Source: JBOHBN01 sp050698355 (lineage in GTDB: Bacteria; Actinomycetota; Actinomycetes; Streptosporangiales; WHST01). Taken from it: 23,225 nucleotides of DNA. Positions within the stretch are counted from its first letter, which is position 1. Each line of letters opens with the position of its first letter. A program made the position numbers and the translations under genes. Where the stretch lies: positions 1 through 23,225 of the forward strand of contig JBOHBN010000435.1 in NCBI GenBank assembly GCA_050698355.1. Direction: 5' to 3'. The notes beneath the pieces are model-generated. The model had not been told where the DNA came from. It made no database searches and was given only the letters and a program-made list of their open reading frames with translations. Shown here piece after piece: positions 1 to 5,538 of this stretch.

Positions 1-143
1 TCAAGGCCGTCCAGGAACTGCTCGGGCATGACTGGCTGTCCACCACCACCCGCTATGTGCACGTCCACGCCAACCACATCGAGACCGCGTGGGCGCACGC
101 CAACAAGCGCGTCGCGGACCGGCTGGCGACCAACGAGAGGTGA
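1..143 (+). CDS. Tyrosine recombinase/phage integrase, C-terminal fragment (5' end outside window)
   Basis: Reading from position 3, the last 46 codons encode the end of a tyrosine recombinase catalytic domain: KAVQELLGHDWLSTTTRYVH is the classic box with the LLGH histidine and, 11 residues later, the nucleophilic tyrosine (TTRYVHV). A short basic/helical tail follows and the gene stops at TGA 141-143. The enzyme would cut and rejoin DNA at specific sites through a 3'-phosphotyrosyl link. The N-terminal DNA-binding domain and the first catalytic arginine are not in the window. Downstream genes follow with almost no gap, so the protein is probably made in one operon with the HTH protein and the second recombinase-like protein. 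Confidence 0.9.
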   Translation, partial: KAVQELLGHDWLSTTTRYVHVHANHIETAWAHANKRVADRLATNER

Positions 144-147
144 GCTG

Positions 148-471
148 ATGCGTTGGAACATGAGGATGAAAGCGGCCGAACAGGGCATGTGGAAGTCCAC
201 CGAGCTGCGCCGCCGACTTGCCGAGGCCGGGCTCGAGATCAGTGCGGGGAAGATGTCCGCGCTGTGGACCGGGACGCCGACCACGATCCGCCTGGATGAC
301 CTCGACGTGATCTGCGCGGTGCTGGACTGCACGCCGTCGGATCTGCTGATCCGAGAACCAGACAAGGTCGCCGCGCGGCGACCCGAGCATCGCCTCGCGG
401 CGGCAGCCGATGCCGCGCCTCCAGCGGTGACACCGCGGCTGGGACGTAACCGCAGTGTCCCGCCGGCGTGA
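148..471 (+). CDS. Small Cro/C1-type helix-turn-helix protein of recombinase operon
   Basis: 107 residues, starting at ATG 148 behind a good ribosome site (GAGAGGTGA, ending 5 nt upstream), 4 nt after the integrase stop. An upstream in-frame ATG at 28 was rejected because it lies inside the integrase. Residues about 10-75 have the pattern of a Cro/C1 (HTH_26-like) domain: a MWKSTELRRRLAEAG helix pair, the recognition segment around SAGKMSALWTG, then IRLDDLDVICAVLDCTPSDLL, the usual end of this fold in which a regulator is described as having few targets. The C-terminal 30 residues are Ala/Pro/Arg rich and look unstructured. Likely role: regulating the recombinase operon or helping assemble the recombination complex (inference from position). 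Confidence 0.82.
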   Translation: MRWNMRMKAAEQGMWKSTELRRRLAEAGLEISAGKMSALWTGTPTTIRLDDLDVICAVLDCTPSDLLIREPDKVAARRPEHRLAAAADAAPPAVTPRLGRNRSVPPA

Positions 472-2174
472 GCTGGCCGAGGACATGTACGGGGTGTGGC
501 GCCAAACCCGTCGCCACGAACCGTTCCGAGCGTTGCTATGACTGCATGCCCGGCGGGCCGTATCGCCCGCCGCCGTGCCGCAGGTGCGCCTCGACTCAGG
601 ACTACTACTCGTCCGGGCTCTGCCGCCGTTGCCACCGGTTCGCGCCGTCGCCCATCGACAGTTGCCTGGACTGCCTCGCGTGGGGTGTCACCCGCGGCAA
701 CAGCTGGCTCTGCGAGGGCTGCCGAGGATGGCGACGACTCTACGAACGAGGCGGATGCCCGTCCTGCCACCGGATCCTTCCGCTCGGCGCCGACGGTTTC
801 TGCCGGCTGTGTTGGCGGCAGACTGCAATGCTGCGCGCGGCGACGCCGCGGACGCCGATCAACGGGCTGATCGCCAACCGGCACGGGCAGCAACTGTTCC
901 TGGCCGACCTGTTCCGGCAGAAGCGGCCACACCGCACGCAACCGGCGGCGCCAGGAGCTATTCGAGGAGCCGGCAGGTTCCCGGTCGAGCACGAACAGCT
1001 CGTGTTGTTCTCCGCCGAGCGTGACCTGCGGGCGGTCGAACTCACCACGTTCGCGGTGCCACGCAGCCGCGGACTCGCCGCGCGGCTCGACCAGGCCGTG
1101 ATCGAGCACAGCGACGCGCATGGGTGGAGCAAGTCCGGCCGCGACCGCGCGCAGGAAGGCATCCGGGTGCTGCTCGCATGCCAGGACACCCCGGGCGCAG
1201 CCATCAAGGCCAGTGAGGCAGTCATGTTGGCCCAGGTCGAGCTCAACGTCCAACCCGTCCTGGAGATCCTGGCCGGTGCCGGGATGCTCGACGACGACCG
1301 TCCCGGCCCGCTGGAGACCTGGTTCGCCAGGCAGGTCGCCTGGCTGCCCGAGCCCATGGCTGGCGAAGTACGGGCCTGGTTCGAGGTTCTCCGCGACGGC
1401 AGCACCACCCCGCCGCGCTGCCGTCCACGATCCCGCGTCACCGTCCAGAGCCGCATCCACGCCGCTCTTCCCGTGCTGGACGTCTGGGCCGCGACAGGGC
1501 ACCGGTCGCTGCGCGAGATCACCCGCGACGACATCAAAGCCGCTCTGCCCGCCTCGGGCAGCCCACGGGCTGTGCTCGGGCAGGCGCTGAAGTCGCTGTT
1601 CACGGTGCTCAAAGCCCGCCGCGTGGTCTTCGCCAACCCGACAACCCGCATCCGCACTGGCCGGCCGGAGACACGCCAGCCGCTGCCGATGAACCTGGCC
1701 GCCGTCCAAGACAGCCTGCACTCCGCCGACCCCGCGCAGGCGGCGCTCGCGGCGTTGCTCGCTTTCCACGCGCCGCGCTCGAGACAGATCCGCGCGCTTC
1801 ACCTCACCGACGTGCGCGACGGGCGGTTGTACTTGGCCACCCACACCATCGTGCTCGCCGACCCCGTCAAGCAGCGCCTCGCCTCGTGGCTCGAGTACCG
1901 CGGCAAACGGTGGCCGAATACCGCCAACCCGCACCTGTTCATCAACGCCCGCACCGCCGGGCGCCTCAGTCCGGTCGGCGCCTCGTGGGTCAGCGACACC
2001 CTCGGCGTCTCCGCCCAAGCCGTCCGCGAAGACCGCATCCTCTACGAGGCGATCACCACCGACGGCGACGTCCGCCGCCTCTGCGATCTGTTCGGCCTGT
2101 CCATTGAAGGTGCGCAGCGCTACGCCGACGTGGTCAACGAACCCGTGGGTTCGCCAACCCACCGGGACAGCTAG
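468..2174 (+). CDS. Four-zinc-ribbon protein fused to divergent tyrosine recombinase domain
   Basis: 568 residues from GTG 468, overlapping the HTH stop by 4 nt (GTGA), so translation is probably coupled. The first 116 residues hold eight CxxC pairs: C7/C10, C23/C26, C37/C40, C52/C55, C66/C69, C82/C85, C97/C100 and C112/C115. They form four successive four-cysteine ribbons. A helical core-binding-like region follows (about 190-410). The C-terminal part (about 420-555) aligns with a tyrosine recombinase catalytic domain: an arginine in the SRQIRALHLTDV segment, R523 in REDRILYEA replacing HxLRH, FGL at 543-544 replacing the GH box, and Y552 in AQRYADVV. The usual histidines are absent, so the protein may be an inactive partner or a divergent enzyme. 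It probably works with the upstream integrase on the same DNA ends. Confidence 0.78.
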   Translation: MSWPRTCTGCGAKPVATNRSERCYDCMPGGPYRPPPCRRCASTQDYYSSGLCRRCHRFAPSPIDSCLDCLAWGVTRGNSWLCEGCRGWRRLYERGGCPSCHRILPLGADGFCRLCWRQTAMLRAATPRTPINGLIANRHGQQLFLADLFRQKRPHRTQPAAPGAIRGAGRFPVEHEQLVLFSAERDLRAVELTTFAVPRSRGLAARLDQAVIEHSDAHGWSKSGRDRAQEGIRVLLACQDTPGAAIKASEAVMLAQVELNVQPVLEILAGAGMLDDDRPGPLETWFARQVAWLPEPMAGEVRAWFEVLRDGSTTPPRCRPRSRVTVQSRIHAALPVLDVWAATGHRSLREITRDDIKAALPASGSPRAVLGQALKSLFTVLKARRVVFANPTTRIRTGRPETRQPLPMNLAAVQDSLHSADPAQAALAALLAFHAPRSRQIRALHLTDVRDGRLYLATHTIVLADPVKQRLASWLEYRGKRWPNTANPHLFINARTAGRLSPVGASWVSDTLGVSAQAVREDRILYEAITTDGDVRRLCDLFGLSIEGAQRYADVVNEPVGSPTHRDS

Positions 2175-2239
2175 CCTCACCACTGCACAGCCACCCGTCG
2201 GTTCCAGCCAGCGACCACTTCGGAAATCACGAACCCACG
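2138..2239. repeat. Cluster of inverted CGAACCC/GGGTTCG motifs at recombinase module end
   Basis: A perfect 7-2-7 palindrome (arms CGAACCC and GGGTTCG) lies at 2138-2153. Overlapping it is a second stem, GTGGGTT (2145-2151) with AACCCAC (2156-2162) and loop CGCC. The ten bases CGTGGGTTCG (2144-2153) recur inverted as CGAACCCACG at 2230-2239. The cluster straddles the end of the zinc-ribbon recombinase gene. It could be a terminator for that operon or the recombination end of the module. Sequence repeats are seen directly; function is inferred. Confidence 0.5.
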
Positions 2240-2308
2240 GGAGAAAGCAGTGAAGCTCGCGTCCGCGGCGTCGGTCAGGTTCCCGGTGATGGTGATCTGG
2301 ATGCTCAT
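2177..2308 (-). pseudogene. Truncated single-strand DNA-binding protein (SSB N-terminal OB-fold fragment)
   Basis: 43 codons starting at ATG 2308 behind a good ribosome site (AAAGGGAGACACG, -17 to -5). MSIQITITGNLTD matches the first strand of actinobacterial SSB proteins (pattern xxITVTGNLTADPELRFTPSG...), and SRGFVISEVVAGWNRRV fits the GxxVxxFxVAxNRRV stretch that follows. SSB proteins are usually 110-190 residues, so about three quarters is missing. The reading frame stops 3 nt beyond the recombinase stop on the other strand. SSB genes are common in integrative elements, where they protect transferred single strands. This copy lacks most of the OB-fold and is probably dead. It could instead be an unrelated 43-residue peptide; the family match is by eye. 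Confidence 0.5.
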
Positions 2309-2766
2309 CGTGTCTCCCTTTGCTGTCGGTGAACCCGCGTGGGGTCCTGGTCTTCGTGTGGACACGGGCAGCACGGCCGAGGACCGGTAGGGGACGCCAA
2401 GGGTTTCCGCGGCAAGACTGTTTTCCTGGTCGGTGTAGTGAGGCGCCGCAGGCGGCCCGGCCCGGAAAAGATCTCTGCCGCCCATTGGCGGGCACAGACC
2501 GGGCGTCGGCACGCTGGCCAGCGGCCACCACGAAGACACCGCAGGAACTCCACCGGTACCGGTCACCGCGCCGGGCAAGGGGAGACACGAGCAACCAACG
2601 GCGACCTCGCCGATACGCCGTGGACGCTCGCCGCCAGCTCCGATCCGCGCTGGGCACCGTCCGGCGTCATAAGCCGCTCGCTGGCCAGCACGGCGACACC
2701 GGCGAGTGGGGGAGTGGGGTGGCGTGCCGCCCCACCGATGGTCAGGGCCAGCGTCGACGGTGCCGA
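2309..2766. other. Gene-free stretch between SSB-like fragment and small minus-strand gene
   Basis: 458 bp with no convincing gene. Open frames here on both strands give Arg/Pro/Gly-rich or otherwise non-protein-like translations without ribosome sites. It should contain the promoter/leader of the SSB-like fragment (minus strand) and a strong hairpin near 2714-2735. I see nothing else. Confidence 0.6.
2714..2735 (-). terminator. GC-rich hairpin downstream of the 62-residue gene
   Basis: GTGGGGTGGC (2714-2723) pairs with GCCGCCCCAC (2726-2735), nine Watson-Crick pairs and one wobble. Allowing for a tight loop, the outer nine pairs would form. It lies 31-53 nt past the stop of the minus-strand gene at 2767, which suits a terminator, although there is no long T-run as in classical terminators. 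Actinobacterial terminators often lack one. Confidence 0.4.
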
Positions 2767-2955
2767 CTATGGCGTGGTCGGGTCGGTGTCGGTGAGTGCT
2801 TCGGGGAACAGCACCCAGAACGCGTCGGCTTCGGCGATGGCGAGCCAGGCGTCGAACCGGTCGTCTTCGGTCGCGCCGTCGGGTAGCACCAGCCCGTCAT
2901 CGTCGAGACTGCACGGAGTGCCGGTCTCCTCGTCGTAGTAGCTGTAGACCGTCAT
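2767..2955 (-). CDS. Small acidic hypothetical protein (62 aa)
   Basis: Starts at ATG 2955 with a near-ideal ribosome site (AAGGGAGGTCGAGC before the start). The product is 62 residues and very acidic: DDDGLVLPDG and ATEDDRFDAWLAIAEADAFW give an Asp/Glu-rich surface. It begins with a short TVYSYYDEETGTPCSL strand-like segment. There are no membrane segments and a single cysteine (residue 15). I do not recognise the family. The composition is typical of small DNA-mimic-like or accessory proteins carried by mobile elements, but nothing proves that. It lies in a minus-strand series with the 103-residue gene upstream and the SSB-like fragment downstream. Confidence 0.7.
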   Translation of the reverse strand: MTVYSYYDEETGTPCSLDDDGLVLPDGATEDDRFDAWLAIAEADAFWVLFPEALTDTDPTTP

Positions 2956-3106
2956 GCTCGACCTCCCTTGCTGCTGCGCTTGACGGCCACGAGCCTGCCG
3001 TGTCCGCTGCGGCCTCGACGGCAGCGGCGGGGAAGTTGTGGATAACCCGGCCAGGTGCCAGCCGCCCCCAGTTGTGGGGGAGCGGCCGGCCCCGGCTGCG
3101 GGTCAC
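2897..3106 (-). CDS. Possible small basic protein, GTGA-coupled (doubtful)
   Basis: A 69-residue frame begins at GTG 3106, overlapping the stop of the upstream gene by 4 nt (GTGA), the coupling used throughout this window. Against it: its last 59 nt overlap the better-supported 62-residue gene in another frame, and the translation (Arg-rich start, Ala/Glu-rich middle, Arg-rich end) resembles no family I know. It covers the DnaA-box-like sequence and stem-loop at 3037-3086. It may be a real short gene or merely the untranslated space between two genes. Confidence 0.25.
   Translation of the reverse strand: MTRSRGRPLPHNWGRLAPGRVIHNFPAAAVEAAADTAGSWPSSAAAREVEHDGLQLLRRGDRHSVQSRR
3037..3086. other. 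DnaA-box match beside a strong stem-loop
   Basis: The minus strand of 3037-3045 reads TTATCCACA, a perfect consensus DnaA box. Sixteen bases on, GCCGC+CCCCA (3061-3070) pairs with TGGGG+GCGGC (3075-3086, 2-nt bulge) around a GTTG loop, giving ten pairs. A single box is weak evidence for an origin. The stem-loop could equally be an intercistronic terminator or attenuator between the 103- and 62-residue genes. Confidence 0.3.
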
Positions 3107-3414
3107 GGCGTGGGCCGGCGGCCCTTTTCGAACTCCCGGCGCGCGTACGCTTCGGTGCGGGCGAACGCGTCGTCGACCGGCCCGAAGACCTCGTCGGCGA
3201 GCCCGTCAGCGCTGTGCACCGCGTGCCGCAGCGCCTCCAGTGCCTCGCGGTCCTCCAGGTACACCAGGACCCGACCGACCCGGAGCGCGATGTGCGCCTC
3301 GCCGGTGCGGCTGGCGACCGCCGCGACGCCCTGGACCCGGCGGTTCTGGTCCCCGCGCAGCCGCGCGGTGGCCGCGACCTCGCAGGTCCCCAGGCGATGC
3401 TCTGCTGCAGGCAT
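3103..3414 (-). CDS. Hypothetical protein of integrative-element type (103 aa)
   Basis: Start chosen at ATG 3414, preceded by GGAAGGAGGGGCAGTC, a strong ribosome site. An open frame extends upstream to 3828 but that part is Pro/Arg/Ser rich and not protein-like. The 103-residue product has a beta-rich first half (HIALRVGRVLVYLEDREAL) and a helical, charged second half rich in Ala, Asp and Glu, ending in a basic tail. No catalytic motif, signal peptide or membrane segment is visible, and I do not recognise the family. It is the first gene of the small minus-strand cluster that ends in the SSB-like fragment, so a role in element maintenance or transfer is likely but unproven. Confidence 0.65.
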   Translation of the reverse strand: MPAAEHRLGTCEVAATARLRGDQNRRVQGVAAVASRTGEAHIALRVGRVLVYLEDREALEALRHAVHSADGLADEVFGPVDDAFARTEAYARREFEKGRRPTP

Positions 3415-3746
3415 GACTGCCCCTCCTTCCCCCCGGGCGGACCTTCCGGCCGGGGCTGAAGGACCAGGCGGACGGGACGAGGGTGGGCGGTCCAGGGTGG
3501 CCGCTTGCGGCCATCGCGCAGCGACGTGAGCGAAGCGAGCGCCCTTGACCGGTCGGGCCCCCGGCCCGTCAGGCTGGGCCAGCCACGGCCAACCCACCTG
3601 GACCCGGGCGCGGCAGCTCGGCCCCGCATACGGCGCCAGCTCCGGGGCATGCATCGCGCGCCCCTCCGCACGCCACCGCTCAGGCCCGACCCACGACGAC
3701 ACCGCAGCCACGGATGGCCCCCGCACCCGCGCCCCCGTGGGTGACG

Positions 3747-3785
3747 CTTCTGCAAGGCTCACCCCCTCGCACGGGTGTGCAGAAG
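3747..3785. repeat. Long two-part stem-loop
   Basis: Outer arms CTTCTGCA (3747-3754) and TGCAGAAG (3778-3785) are perfect complements. Inside, CACCC (3760-3764) pairs with GGGTG (3773-3777) around an 8-nt loop, leaving a 5-nt bulge (AGGCT) on one side only. The geometry resembles single-strand-recognised sites (origins of transfer or rolling-circle nick sites). No relaxase or rolling-circle initiator gene is seen nearby, so the role is open. Confidence 0.45.
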
Positions 3786-3901
3786 GGATGCCCGATCTCC
3801 CGGGCGTGCGGCTGCAGGCGAGACCCACGTTGGTAAGACCTAGAGTCGATGCCGGTTGCGCGCGCCCCCCAACACTCTTACGTCGGACGTGACCCCCCGG
3901 T

Positions 3902-3930
3902 ACGAGCGCTTATCCCTGGGAGGCGCTCGT
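3902..3930 (-). terminator. Perfect 8-bp inverted repeat downstream of PIN toxin gene
   Basis: ACGAGCGC (3902-3909) and GCGCTCGT (3923-3930) flank a 13-nt centre that itself contains TCCC-T-GGGA. It lies 117-145 nt past the toxin gene stop on the minus strand. It may terminate that transcript or mark a recombination scar. There is no T-run on either side. Confidence 0.35.
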
Positions 3931-4046
3931 GGTCGCAGCCTTCGCCTTCGGCACTGAGCCAAAGTCACCGTCAGTGAGTGAATCCGCCGTCCGTACAGAA
4001 GGGATCGACGAGTGAGACGCGACTATGGGATCTGCGGAGTTCGGCG

Positions 4047-5033
4047 TTAGCCGCCGACGATGTCTCTCGCAGAGAGAATGGCTGGTCCGAGCCCCCAGAC
4101 GCGCCATGTCCCGTTCTCGAGCCGGATCAAAGTCAAGAACGTCATCGACGTCAGGTACGCCTCGAACACCTGAGACGCAGCAGCGACCTCGGGAACGAAT
4201 CGCATGAATGCGATCTGGTCAGCAGCGTCGACGGCATAGATGACCTTCGGGGCCAGAGACCGCCCGGCGAGGTGGTCGATCGCCCACTGGTAGTCACCCC
4301 AGGCTGGCGGATGGTAGGTGAGATCGCGGGCCAAGTCGAGGTCGCCGAGGAGCCCCGCCCACCACGCAAAGGCGACCTGGGCGGGATTGGTCGGATCGCC
4401 GGGTTCACCAAGCGCAGCGATGGCCTGCTCCTCGCCGACCCCAACCAAAGCGGGCACCGTAGAGACTGGCCCCGGCGGATCGCTGAAAGCATCGGCGGCG
4501 AGGTTGGCAAACATCGGGACGGTCGCCGCGAGAGTCGCCAAGAACTGAGTGGCCGTCTCTGGCGGGTTCCGGAAGGCAGCGGTCTCGCGCTCGAGGGTGG
4601 CGACAACGGTCTCGGCGTGCTCGCCAAGGAGTTGGACCAGGAAGCTGTCGGGATGACAGATCCCGATCCCGAACGGAGCTCCAGCCTCGTCCGGAAAGTC
4701 TTTCAGGTTGAAGGTCACAAGCGTGTCGGCACCGCCGTGTACGGCCGCGGCGAGAACATGCCTGTCCTTGGGATCACACCTCATGTGTTCGATGAGGTGG
4801 TCGAAGCTGTCGATCAGCGCCTCCGCGCCGAAGGCATTCCGCATCATGCCGACCCGGTGGCCCGCTTGCTCGGGCGTCACCCCGACTTTCGGTAGGTTCC
4901 GCTGCACCTCGTCCAGGATCGGCTCCGACCAGAGCGGCTGAAACAGGCCAGTCTCGGCGAGCCAGAGCAGGGTCGTCGCGAGCCTGATCGGAACGAGTAC
5001 ACACGCGTCGAGAACAACGACTGGGCCGCTCAC
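4047..5033 (-). CDS. PIN-domain toxin with C-terminal NTF2-like domain
   Basis: 328 residues from GTG 5033, which overlaps the antitoxin stop by 4 nt (GTGA). The N-terminal half is a PIN ribonuclease domain: VVVLDACVLVP with D9, ILDEV with E42, DPKDRHVLAAA with D90 and TLVTFNLKDF with D112, the acidic set that binds metal and cuts RNA. Most VapC toxins are about 130-150 residues; this one is more than twice that. After a linker (about 190-210) comes a segment with NTF2/SnoaL-like character: AFAWWAGLLGDLDLAR, then a mid strand region, ending LTLIRLENGTWRVWGLG. No membrane segments. Likely a growth-arresting RNase held in check by the upstream HTH protein. The C-terminal domain may sense a ligand or recruit targets (inference). 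Confidence 0.8.
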   Translation of the reverse strand: MSGPVVVLDACVLVPIRLATTLLWLAETGLFQPLWSEPILDEVQRNLPKVGVTPEQAGHRVGMMRNAFGAEALIDSFDHLIEHMRCDPKDRHVLAAAVHGGADTLVTFNLKDFPDEAGAPFGIGICHPDSFLVQLLGEHAETVVATLERETAAFRNPPETATQFLATLAATVPMFANLAADAFSDPPGPVSTVPALVGVGEEQAIAALGEPGDPTNPAQVAFAWWAGLLGDLDLARDLTYHPPAWGDYQWAIDHLAGRSLAPKVIYAVDAADQIAFMRFVPEVAAASQVFEAYLTSMTFLTLIRLENGTWRVWGLGPAILSARDIVGG

Positions 5034-5440
5034 CGGGTACTAATCACCTGATCGGGCGGCGTGTCCTCACCGATCTCCTGCGCGAGCCCATCCAACGCGG
5101 CCCTTCGCCGCGCGGCGCTGGTCGCCTGATAGCGGGCTAGCTCGGATGCGGCGATACGGCGGTGGACTCCTCCGCCCTGAGCCGTTAGCTCTCCACGGTC
5201 GATGAGCCGCACAACAGTCATACGGCTGACGCCTAGCAGGTCAGCAGCCCGCTGGGTACTGACCATGGCGTCGGACGGGAGCACGACCGCCTCGGGACTC
5301 GACTCCAACACATCTACGAGACGAAGGAACGCGTCACGGGCCGAACCCGAAGCGTCGAGCGTGTCGCCCGACTCGCGGAGCACCTCGTCAAGCGCTGCGC
5401 GTAAGCGTTGCGCCTGGTCGGGTGCGATCGCCCCAGCCAT
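5030..5440 (-). CDS. Excisionase/MerR-type HTH antitoxin paired with PIN toxin
   Basis: 136 residues from ATG 5440; the frame is open further upstream but that translation is not conserved-looking. Residues about 1-50 are helical and acidic (DQAQRLRAALDEV...). A single HTH of the excisionase/BldC kind follows at about 58-100: the VSTQRAADLLGVSRMTVVRL helices, then the DRGELTAQGGGVHRRI wing. The tail is helical (ASELARYQATSAARRRAALDGL) and ends acidic. HTH proteins of this type are known partners of PIN toxins: they bind the operon promoter, and the tail neutralises the toxin. The stop overlaps the toxin start (GTGA), fixing the toxin at a lower or matched level. A GGGGGT just before the start is too close to be a good ribosome site, so the transcript may be leaderless. 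Confidence 0.8.
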   Translation of the reverse strand: MAGAIAPDQAQRLRAALDEVLRESGDTLDASGSARDAFLRLVDVLESSPEAVVLPSDAMVSTQRAADLLGVSRMTVVRLIDRGELTAQGGGVHRRIAASELARYQATSAARRRAALDGLAQEIGEDTPPDQVISTR

Positions 5441-5538
5441 ACCCCCAGCATACGACCAAACGCTCAAAACGCACACCGCCAAGTTCGACACGAGATCGAC
5501 AAGCAAGACGCGTTGTCGAGTGTTAGAAGCTTGTGCTG
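5441..5538. promoter_or_regulatory. Divergent promoter region of antitoxin and ATPase, with inverted repeat
   Basis: A 98-bp region between two oppositely facing genes, locally richer in A/T. TCGACAA (5496-5502) and TTGTCGA (5513-5519) form a 7-bp inverted repeat with a 10-nt spacer, and a related TTCGACA lies at 5484-5490. These are plausible operators for the HTH antitoxin. No clear -10/-35 pair could be assigned. Confidence 0.4.

Larger units (their letters stand above)
1..2174 (+). mobile_element. Partial tyrosine-recombinase mobile module (integrase / HTH / zinc-ribbon recombinase)
   Basis: Three genes in the same direction, tightly packed: the 3' end of a canonical tyrosine recombinase, a small HTH protein starting 4 nt after its stop, and a large zinc-ribbon divergent recombinase overlapping the HTH gene by 4 nt (GTGA). 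Multi-recombinase operons with a small DNA-binding protein are a known layout for tyrosine-recombinase transposons (Tn554-like or recombinase-trio elements). Assignment to this class is by analogy. The left end lies outside the window. The right end is probably near 2138-2240, where repeated CGAACCC motifs occur and an SSB-like gene is cut. Confidence 0.5.
3415..4046. other. 632-bp gene-free stretch with three hairpins
   Basis: No frame on either strand has both a ribosome site and protein-like composition. It must contain the promoter of the 103-residue gene. Structured elements: CGGGCC/GGCCCG (3554-3568); CTTCTGCA (3747-3754) with TGCAGAAG (3778-3785) plus inner CACCC (3760-3764)/GGGTG (3773-3777); and ACGAGCGC (3902-3909) with GCGCTCGT (3923-3930). 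It separates the minus-strand mobile-element genes from the toxin-antitoxin locus and may contain a module junction. Confidence 0.55.

Noticed and set aside
2952..3828. Long minus-strand frames (267 and 241 codons) beyond the 103-residue gene
   Set aside because: The extra N-terminal parts are Pro/Arg/Ser rich with no family signal, and a strong ribosome site marks ATG 3414 as the true start.
3780..4005. Direct repeat CAGAAGGGAT at 3780-3789 and 3996-4005 as attachment sites
   Set aside because: Only 10 bp, no partner integrase between or next to it, and one copy belongs to a stem-loop; chance is likely.
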